Position numbers and translations under genes: made by a program. The notes under the pieces are model-generated. The model was given only the letters and a program-made list of their open reading frames with translations, was not told the origin of the DNA and ran no database searches. Below are positions 7,757 through 13,442 of a stretch of 19,650 bases of DNA, one piece after another. The stretch is from Clostridiales bacterium (GTDB lineage Bacteria > Bacillota > Clostridia > Peptostreptococcales > Anaerovoracaceae), in contig WRJV01000335.1 in NCBI GenBank assembly GCA_009778415.1, positions 1 through 19,650 of the forward strand, in the 5' to 3' direction. Numbering within the stretch: position 1 is the stretch's first letter; every line of letters begins with the position of its first letter.

Positions 7757-7966
7757 CTATTCTATGACTGCCAGAACTTGGTCCTCTTCGACGTGATCCC
7801 CTTCTTTTACGAGGATTTCCTTTACCACGCCGGGGTCGCCGTACACGGCGTTTTCCATCTTCATGGCCTCAACGATGAACAGCTCGTCGTCGTCTGTGAC
7901 AATCTGCCCAGCTTTTACGTTCACTTCCAGTATCCTGCCCGCCACCGGGCTCAGTACTTCAATCAT
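7757..7966 (-). CDS. gcdC: Biotin carboxyl carrier protein (Gcd gamma subunit)
   Basis: A 69-aa stand-alone biotinyl domain. It contains the signature EAMKMEN with the biotin-accepting Lys36, 33 residues from the C-terminus as is usual, and the symmetric Pro-Val-Ala-Gly and GDHVEEDQVL turns. It would carry CO2 from GcdA to GcdB. Unlike typical GcdC or OadA carriers it has no N-terminal region and no long Ala/Pro linker. It also lies seven genes upstream of gcdB/gcdA, between the aldehyde dehydrogenase and the glutaryl-type dehydrogenase. A perfect AGGAGG site precedes the start. No biotin carboxylase is present, as expected for a decarboxylase. Confidence 0.9.
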   Translation of the reverse strand: MIEVLSPVAGRILEVNVKAGQIVTDDDELFIVEAMKMENAVYGDPGVVKEILVKEGDHVEEDQVLAVIE

Positions 7967-8004
7967 TTTTTTACCTCCTAACGCGGACTGCCGCCCGCAA
8001 CCCT

Positions 8005-8052
8005 GTTAACATTTTAGTTAACCTATGAATTAACTTATAAATTAACTTATTT
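8005..8052. repeat. Four 12-bp tandem TTAAC-bearing repeats
   Basis: Four units run head to tail with exact 12-bp spacing: GTTAACATTTTA, GTTAACCTATGA, ATTAACTTATAA, ATTAACTTATTT. They fill the AT-rich part of the gap between the aldehyde dehydrogenase and the biotin carrier, and the last unit touches the dehydrogenase stop codon. The surrounding DNA is GC-rich, so the block stands out. It may be a protein site, an mRNA processing site, or simple low-complexity sequence. Confidence 0.6.
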
Positions 8053-9425
8053 TAGCCCCATATCTCGTCTGGCGTCGGGATGTGGGCGTTCGGGTTCGTG
8101 TAACCGATCCTGCTGACGTTGATCAGGTGCTTGTAGTCCAGGTTTTCGCTGATGCTGTTGTTGCCCCATGACCCGCAGCCCAGCGTCCCCGTCGGCGCAA
8201 ACCCGTTTGTGTAGGCGCCGCCTACTCCCAGCGAGCCGATGCCGTTGACCAAAAGCCTCGAAACGGGGAGCCTTGTGCCGGCGTACTCGATGTTCTCCTT
8301 CGTGAACGAATGGACCACGGTGCTGTGCCCTTTGCCTTCCAGTTCCAAGTTGTCCACTGCAATGCTTACGGCCTCTTCCCATGTCTGGTACGTGTAAGCT
8401 GCCAAAACCGGGAACAGTTTCTCCTTGCTGAACGTGTCCTTGCTTCCGCTGCCCTCAGCCTTCGCGACCAGGACGACCGTCCCTTCGGGGGCTGCAAGCC
8501 CCGCCATCTCTGCTAGGGCAGTCGCCGCAAGCCCTACGGCTTTTTTATTGAGCTTCCCTTCCGGGAACAAGGTTTCCCTGAGCTTGTCCACGTCATCCTT
8601 CTCCCTGACGTAATAGGCGCCGTTCTTTTCAAACTCCGCTATGATCTCGTCAAACCGGCTTTCAGGGCAGATGACGGTCTGCTCGCAGGTGCAAAGCACA
8701 CCGTTGTCGTAGGTGCGGCCTTTTATGATCTTGGGGACAGCGTCCTTTATGTCAGCGTCCATGTCGACCAGGCACTGCATGTTGCCCGGCCCCACGCCAA
8801 AGGCCGGCTTCCCGGCGCTGTACGCCGCCTTGACCATGCCGGGGCCCCCGGTGGCTACGACAACGTCTGCCAGGGACATGAGAGCACCGGAAGCCGCAAT
8901 CGCGTCGCCGGCCTCTACGTCCACGCACTGGACCAGGTCTTCCGGCATTCCGATTTCCTTAAGCCCCCCTCTCATTGCGTCAACCGTCGCCGCCCCAGAC
9001 TTTTTGCCCGCCGGGTGCGGCGCGACTATGATGGCGTTGCCGCCTTTCAGCGCGATCATGGAATTGTGCATCGGCGTCATCGTCGGGTTCGTCACAGGCA
9101 TTATTGCGCCCACCACGCCCATCGGTTTCGCCACTTCCACCAGCCCTTTGTCCTCCACGTAGCCTATTATCCCCACGCTCTTCTTGTCTTTTAGGTGGTT
9201 CCACACTGCCATCGACTTGCCTTTGTTCTTTAAGACTTTGTCCTCGTATCTCCCCATCTTTGTCTCGTCCACGGCGAGGCGGGCAAGCGCTTCGCCATTG
9301 TCGTATACAGCTTTCCCAATCGCCCGGACCGCAGCGTCCACCTGCTCTTGGCTGCAGGCTGCAAACACAGCCTGCGCTTTCCTGGCGCTGTCAACCAGCT
9401 CCTGAATGTAATCAACTACTGCCAT
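8052..9425 (-). CDS. CoA-acylating aldehyde dehydrogenase (predicted glutarate semialdehyde to glutaryl-CoA)
   Basis: A 457-aa enzyme of the acylating aldehyde dehydrogenase family (relatives: SucD of Clostridium kluyveri, EutE, the AdhE N-terminal domain). Marks are GVVGAIMPVTNPTMTP (103-118), ATGGPGMVKAAYSAGKPAFG (191-210) with GVGPGN, and NGVLCTCEQTVI (241-252) with catalytic Cys245. A second Cys (247) lies two residues on. The reaction is aldehyde + CoA + NAD(P)+ to acyl-CoA. Between two aminotransferases and a glutaryl-CoA dehydrogenase, glutarate semialdehyde is the best substrate guess; succinate semialdehyde or 5-aminopentanal are alternatives. It lacks an alcohol dehydrogenase domain. 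The start has an AGGAGG site and is 30 bp after the preceding gene. Confidence 0.88.
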   Translation of the reverse strand: MAVVDYIQELVDSARKAQAVFAACSQEQVDAAVRAIGKAVYDNGEALARLAVDETKMGRYEDKVLKNKGKSMAVWNHLKDKKSVGIIGYVEDKGLVEVAKPMGVVGAIMPVTNPTMTPMHNSMIALKGGNAIIVAPHPAGKKSGAATVDAMRGGLKEIGMPEDLVQCVDVEAGDAIAASGALMSLADVVVATGGPGMVKAAYSAGKPAFGVGPGNMQCLVDMDADIKDAVPKIIKGRTYDNGVLCTCEQTVICPESRFDEIIAEFEKNGAYYVREKDDVDKLRETLFPEGKLNKKAVGLAATALAEMAGLAAPEGTVVLVAKAEGSGSKDTFSKEKLFPVLAAYTYQTWEEAVSIAVDNLELEGKGHSTVVHSFTKENIEYAGTRLPVSRLLVNGIGSLGVGGAYTNGFAPTGTLGCGSWGNNSISENLDYKHLINVSRIGYTNPNAHIPTPDEIWG

Positions 9426-9455
9426 TTTTTTCCTCCTGACGTTTTTTCGTTAACT

Positions 9456-10676
9456 CTACTGTTTGGCGGCGGCGTCAAGGCAAGCCGCCCCTAAAATATC
9501 TTTCGCTTTGTCGCAGTCCTCTTTAGTTGCAACAAGCGGCGGCGCCATGCGTATGACGCTTGTGCCGATAGCAGTCACAAGCAGCTTCCTGTCGACGCAC
9601 GAATGCTTGATGTCTGCAGCCCCCGGGAAGTCGAACTCCACTCCGACGAGGAGCCCTGCATGCCTTACATCTTTGACGTGTGGCAGGCTTTCGCATATCT
9701 TTGCGAAATAGTCGCCGACTTCGTTCGCGTTTTCAGACAGCTCCCTGTCGATTATCTCCTTGCACGCGGCATAGGAAGCCGCACAGCAGACTGGGTTGCC
9801 CGCGTATGTGCTGCCGTGGGCGCCGGCTGTGAACGCTGAGGCTAGCTCCTTCGTCGCGCACAGCGCACCTATCGGCATGCCGCCGCCCATGCCTTTCGCC
9901 ATGCTGACCGCGTCCGGCTTGATCCCGTAATTCATGTAGTCCATGATTGCGCCTGTGCGGCCCCAGCCTGTCTGGATTTCGTCAAGCAGCAGGAATATCC
10001 CCTTTTCGTCGCAAAATTCCCTAAGCCCGGCCATGAACTCCTTTGTAGCTGGGTACACGCCGCCCTCGCCTTGGCACGGTTCGATCATTATCCCTATGGT
10101 GTCCTCGGTGCAGGCTGCCTTGAACGCTTCAAGGTTGTTGTACTCTGCATAGGAAAACCCGGGAAGCAGGGGCAAGAACCCGTTGTGCAGCGCAGAACCG
10201 GGCTGTCCGGTTGCTGACAGCGCACCGTAGGTCCTGCCGTGGAAGCCCTTTACCGCCGTCACGATATGGTATTTATTCGGGCCGAATTTTTCTGTCCCGT
10301 ACTTTCGGGCCATTTTAATCATAGCCTCATTTGCTTCCGTGCCGGAACTCTGGAAAAATATCTTGTCCATGCCGACCGTCTCGCATATCAGTTCGGCTAG
10401 AACCGCCTGCGGCACAGTGTGCGGGTAATTGAACGTGTGTATGATTTCGGCAGCCTGGCTTTGGATCGCCGCCACGACCTTTTCGTTGCAGGAGCCGACG
10501 CCGTTTACAGCAACGCCGCCGTAAAAATCCAGGTAAGCCCCTCCTTCCTCGTCATAGAGGTGCATCCCTTTCGCCTTAACTGCCACGAACGGAAACCTTT
10601 CGTAGGTTTCTATCATGTACTTTGCTGTCAGCTCCTTAACTCTTTCGGCGCTGACGTTTACGTCGCTAAGTTGCAT
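9456..10676 (-). CDS. Class III aminotransferase (ArgD/GabT-like; predicted 5-aminovalerate aminotransferase)
   Basis: A 406-aa PLP-dependent omega-aminotransferase. Features are FFQSSGTEANE (107-117, phosphate binding), GFHGRTYG (144-151), LDEIQTGWGRTG with Asp232 for the PLP ring nitrogen, and the Schiff-base Lys261 in MAKGMGGGMPIG, then STYAGNPV. The start at 10676 (MQLSDV) is preferred over an upstream in-frame ATG because AAAGGAGGAT lies at correct spacing only here. It is the first gene after the sigma-54 promoter. By context it would convert 5-aminovalerate to glutarate semialdehyde. Acetylornithine or 4-aminobutyrate activity is equally allowed by sequence; no arginine-synthesis gene is nearby. 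Confidence 0.85.
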   Translation of the reverse strand: MQLSDVNVSAERVKELTAKYMIETYERFPFVAVKAKGMHLYDEEGGAYLDFYGGVAVNGVGSCNEKVVAAIQSQAAEIIHTFNYPHTVPQAVLAELICETVGMDKIFFQSSGTEANEAMIKMARKYGTEKFGPNKYHIVTAVKGFHGRTYGALSATGQPGSALHNGFLPLLPGFSYAEYNNLEAFKAACTEDTIGIMIEPCQGEGGVYPATKEFMAGLREFCDEKGIFLLLDEIQTGWGRTGAIMDYMNYGIKPDAVSMAKGMGGGMPIGALCATKELASAFTAGAHGSTYAGNPVCCAASYAACKEIIDRELSENANEVGDYFAKICESLPHVKDVRHAGLLVGVEFDFPGAADIKHSCVDRKLLVTAIGTSVIRMAPPLVATKEDCDKAKDILGAACLDAAAKQ

Positions 10677-10745
10677 AACAATCCTCCTTTGCGCATAAAT
10701 GATTGATCGACTTAATGATTCCATGATTTTACGAATTAACTATTG

Positions 10746-10761
10746 AGCAAGAATTGTGCCA
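10746..10761 (-). promoter_or_regulatory. Sigma-54 (-24/-12) promoter
   Basis: On the minus strand the sequence TTGGCACAATTCTTGCT matches the sigma-54 consensus fully: TGGCAC (10756-10761) and TTGCT (10746-10750), with exactly 10 bases between the invariant GG and GC. It points to the aminotransferase start at 10676 and leaves a leader of about 60 nt. Sigma-54 promoters need an ATP-dependent enhancer-binding activator; none is encoded in this window. Confidence 0.8.
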
Positions 10762-10811
10762 AAGAATTAGCTGAAAATGTGTGTGAATTGCCGGCTGTTT
10801 TCGCATGAAAA

Positions 10812-10849
10812 TCCATACACATGTACGGAAAACCGTACATGTGTATGGA
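10812..10849. promoter_or_regulatory. 38-bp perfect palindrome, probable activator site upstream of the sigma-54 promoter
   Basis: Arms TCCATACACATGTACGG (10812-10828) and its exact complement (10833-10849) flank an AAAA centre. The palindrome's centre is about 95 bp upstream of the expected sigma-54 start site, the usual place for an enhancer-binding protein. It also lies 29 bp after the upstream aminotransferase stop, and on the minus strand it is followed by only four T, so it could instead, or also, act as a weak terminator. A second small inverted repeat (TTTTC-GCAT-GAAAA, 10798-10811) adjoins it. Confidence 0.65.
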
Positions 10850-10877
10850 CTGCTTTGATGCAACTAGTCAATGTCTG

Positions 10878-12233
10878 TTACTTGAAGTGCTTGTCGTAGA
10901 CGATGCCCATGCATTCGTCAAGGATTTCGATAGATTTCAATATGTGTTCTTCAGTGATGCCGAGCGGCGGCTCGATGCGGATGGTCTTTGCGTTGATCAG
11001 GCTTCCGGAAAGGAGGAGCTTCCTGTTGAACGCTTCATATACGACTTCGTATCCCAAATCGCCGTCACAGAATTCCATGGCCAGCATCAGGCCCCTGCCC
11101 CTGAAATCAGTCAGGAGCTTCGGGTATTTCTTTAGCAGCACTGCCATGCCGTCTTTGAAGAGCTTCTCGCCCTTCTGTGCTTTCCCGCAGAGGTCCTCGC
11201 TCAGTATCACGTTGAACGCGGCAATGCCTGCTGCAGTCGCTATCGGGTTTCCGCCAGTGGTGGTGCTGTGCAGCAGCGGGTCTGGGAACATGCCCCTAAA
11301 CGCCCTCTCAGTGCAGACTGTCGCAGACAACGGTATGACCGAACCGGAGATCGACTTTCCGAGGCAGAGGATGTCCGGCGCCACTTTGGAATAGTCCGTA
11401 GCGAACAGGTAGCCCGTGCGCCCCATGCCTGCCTGCACTTCGTCGGCAACCATCATTATGTCGTATTTGTCGCAAATCTCCCTGATGCCTGGTATAAAAT
11501 CGTCAGGCGGGACGATGACGCCCGCTTCGCCCTGGATCGGCTCATAGATGATGGCGGCGGGCAGTTCACCCACGTATTCCATTATGTCGATCAGCTTCTT
11601 CAGGTAATCCAAATCCCCGTAAGGCGCATGCCTCGTCCCCTGCAGAAGCGGGAGGAACGGCCCCCTGAAGTGCTCTTTCGAGGTCAGGGACAGCGCCCCC
11701 ATGGTTTTCCCGTGGAAGTCGCCTTTGAACGCCACGTAGTAGTGCCTCCCGGTAGCCAGCGTGGCCATCTTAAGGCCGCACTCCACAGACTCCGTGCCGG
11801 AAGATGTGAAGAAGGTGTACTGCAGGTCACCAGGCGTTACGTCCGCAAGGATTCGAGCCAGCAGGCTGCGGTTCGCGTCCACCAGCTCCGCGCTGGAAAG
11901 CGGCTGCTTGGCGAGCTGGTTCGTAACAGCCTCCACGATTTTCGGGTGCCTGTGGCCGCAGTTGAAAGCGCCAAACCCGCCTAGGCAGTCGATGTATTCG
12001 TCTCCGTTCAGGTCCTCAAAGGTGTCCCCGTGGGATATCCATTCCATCGCCATGTCGTCGGCGCCGGCGGCTTTCCTGTACTCCAGGAAGCCAGGGTTGA
12101 TGTGGTTGTCAAAATTGTGCCTTGTTTCCGCTATAAAATGTTTCTTTTCTCCGTCGTCCATTGATTTTTTAGCAAACGTACCAATTGCGTACTCAGTGTA
12201 TTTGAGCACTTCCTCAAAACTTTTTCTTGGCAT
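10878..12233 (-). CDS. patA: Putrescine/cadaverine-type aminotransferase (class III)
   Basis: A 451-aa PLP enzyme that closely follows E. coli PatA (YgjG) from memory: HINPGFLEYRK (44-54), EYIDCLGGFGAFNCGHRHP (79-97), NQLAKQPL, FFTSSGTESVE (141-151), GDFHGKTMGALS, YEPIQGEAGVI, VADEVQAGMGRTG with Asp264, and Schiff-base Lys293 in LGKSISG, ending in KTIRIEPPL. PatA transfers an amino group from putrescine or cadaverine to 2-oxoglutarate; here cadaverine fits the C5 enzymes downstream. The ATG at 12233 is chosen because GGAGGG sits at correct spacing; an ATG 18 bp upstream has no ribosome site. The gene has its own promoter (12344-12374) and is separated from the rest by the palindrome and the sigma-54 promoter. 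Confidence 0.85.
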   Translation of the reverse strand: MPRKSFEEVLKYTEYAIGTFAKKSMDDGEKKHFIAETRHNFDNHINPGFLEYRKAAGADDMAMEWISHGDTFEDLNGDEYIDCLGGFGAFNCGHRHPKIVEAVTNQLAKQPLSSAELVDANRSLLARILADVTPGDLQYTFFTSSGTESVECGLKMATLATGRHYYVAFKGDFHGKTMGALSLTSKEHFRGPFLPLLQGTRHAPYGDLDYLKKLIDIMEYVGELPAAIIYEPIQGEAGVIVPPDDFIPGIREICDKYDIMMVADEVQAGMGRTGYLFATDYSKVAPDILCLGKSISGSVIPLSATVCTERAFRGMFPDPLLHSTTTGGNPIATAAGIAAFNVILSEDLCGKAQKGEKLFKDGMAVLLKKYPKLLTDFRGRGLMLAMEFCDGDLGYEVVYEAFNRKLLLSGSLINAKTIRIEPPLGITEEHILKSIEILDECMGIVYDKHFK

Positions 12234-12255
12234 TTTTTCCCTCCATTTCATAACC

Positions 12256-12283
12256 GAGGCTGCCGCTTCGAGGCGGCGGCCTC
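12256..12283 (-). other. GC-rich hairpin in the patA leader
   Basis: GAGGCTGCCGC (12256-12266) pairs with GCGGCGGCCTC (12273-12283) with one mismatch around a 6-nt loop. In the patA transcript it ends about 10 nt before the ribosome site. It lacks a following T run, so it is not a normal terminator; it could stabilise the message or affect translation. Confidence 0.5.
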
Positions 12284-12302
12284 AAATGCAAATTTAATAA
12301 AG

Positions 12303-12326
12303 GCACATACTCCCAATACGCCTTTA
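12303..12326. promoter_or_regulatory. Shared operator-like motif, copy 1 (patA leader side)
   Basis: The plus strand reads GCACATACTCCCAATACGCC then TTTA. It shares CATACTCCCAAT and ACGCCTT exactly with a site at 13381-13405 upstream of nhaC, the second copy having two extra bases (CT) between the blocks. Relative to the gene served, the two copies are in opposite orientation, which favours a DNA-binding site over an RNA element. The site lies downstream of the predicted patA -10 box. Confidence 0.55.
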
Positions 12327-12343
12327 TATTTATTTGTGAAACC

Positions 12344-12374
12344 ATTTTAAATCCTATTGTAGATATAAAGTCAA
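12344..12374 (-). promoter_or_regulatory. patA promoter with a 19-bp spacer (MerR-type)
   Basis: TTGACT (12369-12374) and TAAAAT (12344-12349) on the minus strand are separated by 19 bases, 2 more than optimal. This is the geometry that MerR-family activators correct by twisting DNA. The spacer holds an imperfect dyad (ATCTA-CAA-TAGGAT). A TTTAAA at 17 bp spacing is a weaker alternative -10. The MerR-type gene lies directly upstream. Confidence 0.5.
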
Positions 12375-12418
12375 GAACAAATTTTAGATTATTTTAAATA
12401 TTTTTTTCTCGCGTTATT

Positions 12419-13261
12419 TTAAGACTTACCTGCCTTTACAGGTATCTGTAGTTTGAAAAGTGCGTTCCTGTCGTAATGTGTGAAAATTGGGAATTCGATC
12501 AATATTTCACTGATGCAGTCGCCGATGACTTCATAATCGTTTGCTTTGATGTATTCCATCAGCATTACCAAGCATTCCTCCTCTTTCGGGTACCCGTTGC
12601 AGTACGTACACAGGAACACTGCTTCAGGGATCATTTCAATCCCTTCCTTGCCCTCGAAGCTGTCATCGACAAAAAGAACCGCCTCTGTGGCGTAAAGCTC
12701 CGTTTTTACGAAGTGCTCCCTGCGCATGATGCTGCCCACGTTGCAGAAATAGCTCTCCGGAAGGTGGTGCAAAATATAGTTCTCCTTAATGGAGCGCAGC
12801 ACCTTTTCATAATACTCCATGCCGTAGCTGTAGAGGTTTGTCTTCGTGTCGTGTACGAAAATCCTCCGCGCCTTCTGGTACTCCTGCACAATTGTCTCCT
12901 CCTGGGGCAGCGCATTGTACCGCCTGAAGTTTTCAAGCGCCCTCTCTATGGCCTTTTGCGTGTACGCGAGCTCCTGCATCTGGCTCTCGATGTCGCTTTT
13001 GTGCTCCTCCAGCGTCTTCTGTAGCTTATCGACCTTCCCTTCTTTGAAACATTCCTTGATTTCCGTCAAGCTAATGCCCAGCGCCTTCAGGTACATTATC
13101 ATGTCGAGCTGTGCGCACTGCTTGATGTTGTAGTACCGGTATCCTGTTTCTGCGTTGATTTCACAAGGTTCAAGCAATTTGATCCTGTCGTACAGGCGCA
13201 GCGTCTGCTCGGTGACGCCGTTGATCCGCGCCATTTTCCCAATAGTCAGATGGTCGTCCAT
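12419..13261 (-). CDS. MerR-family regulator with BmrR-like effector domain
   Basis: A 280-aa regulator. Residues 4-72 form the winged helix-turn-helix (LTIGKMARINGVTEQTLRLY, then TGYRYYN and LKALGISLTEI). A long dimerisation helix follows (about 76-125, HKSDIESQMQELAYTQKAIE). The C-terminal half, ending in EILIEFP...ALFKLQIPVK, fits the GyrI-like ligand domain of BmrR/BltR. That fold binds organic cations, so a diamine such as cadaverine is an attractive effector (inference). The start has an AGGAGG site (13268-13273) and a TATAAT box further up. It lies between patA (same strand) and nhaC (divergent), both of which carry the shared motif, so it probably controls both. No terminator is seen before patA, so some read-through is possible. 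Confidence 0.88.
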   Translation of the reverse strand: MDDHLTIGKMARINGVTEQTLRLYDRIKLLEPCEINAETGYRYYNIKQCAQLDMIMYLKALGISLTEIKECFKEGKVDKLQKTLEEHKSDIESQMQELAYTQKAIERALENFRRYNALPQEETIVQEYQKARRIFVHDTKTNLYSYGMEYYEKVLRSIKENYILHHLPESYFCNVGSIMRREHFVKTELYATEAVLFVDDSFEGKEGIEMIPEAVFLCTYCNGYPKEEECLVMLMEYIKANDYEVIGDCISEILIEFPIFTHYDRNALFKLQIPVKAGKS

Positions 13262-13288
13262 TGTCGGCCTCCTCGTTGAACTAAGAAC

Positions 13289-13294
13289 ATTATA
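13289..13294 (-). promoter_or_regulatory. -10 box of the merR gene
   Basis: A perfect TATAAT on the minus strand lies 28 bases upstream of the regulator's start codon. No good -35 box is seen 16-18 bases upstream; the region is a run of A and T. This is compatible with activator help or self-regulation in the divergent merR-nhaC gap. Confidence 0.5.
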
Positions 13295-13344
13295 CCACGA
13301 ATAAAGTTTTTTTGCTTTTTTTTTACAAATTTTACAGAATGGTA

Positions 13345-13372
13345 TTGCAAAAATATTTTTAATGGTTATAAT
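13345..13372 (+). promoter_or_regulatory. nhaC promoter
   Basis: TTGCAA (13345-13350) and a perfect TATAAT (13367-13372) are separated by 16 bases. The expected start site is near 13379, so the shared motif (13381-13405) would lie right at the start of transcription, where a bound repressor would block it. The leader to the nhaC ATG is about 60 nt. Confidence 0.6.
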
Positions 13373-13380
13373 AATGGTAC

Positions 13381-13405
13381 GCGCATACTCCCAATCTACG
13401 CCTTA
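13381..13405. promoter_or_regulatory. Shared operator-like motif, copy 2 (nhaC leader)
   Basis: The plus strand reads GCGCATACTCCCAAT, then CTACGCCTTA. It matches the site at 12303-12326 in two blocks of 12 and 7 identical bases. The ends form a weak dyad (GCATA and TACGC). No third copy was found by eye in the window. Confidence 0.55.
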
Positions 13406-13442
13406 CATTTGTATTAAACAACCAAAAAGGAGGTTATTTATT

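Noticed and set aside
10812..10849. Palindrome as a simple rho-independent terminator of patA
   Set aside because: The stem is AT-rich and the T run short, while its position about 95 bp upstream of a perfect sigma-54 promoter fits an activator site better; a double role remains possible.
11268..11984. 238-codon plus-strand ORF inside the patA-like gene
   Set aside because: It is an antisense shadow of a strongly conserved aminotransferase.
12256..12283. Hairpin as the terminator of the merR gene
   Set aside because: It lies downstream of the patA promoter and is not followed by a T tract in the direction of transcription.
13362..13442. Upstream in-frame extension of nhaC by 27 codons
   Set aside because: It would begin inside the promoter -35/-10 region and has no ribosome site; the ATG at 13443 has a perfect one.
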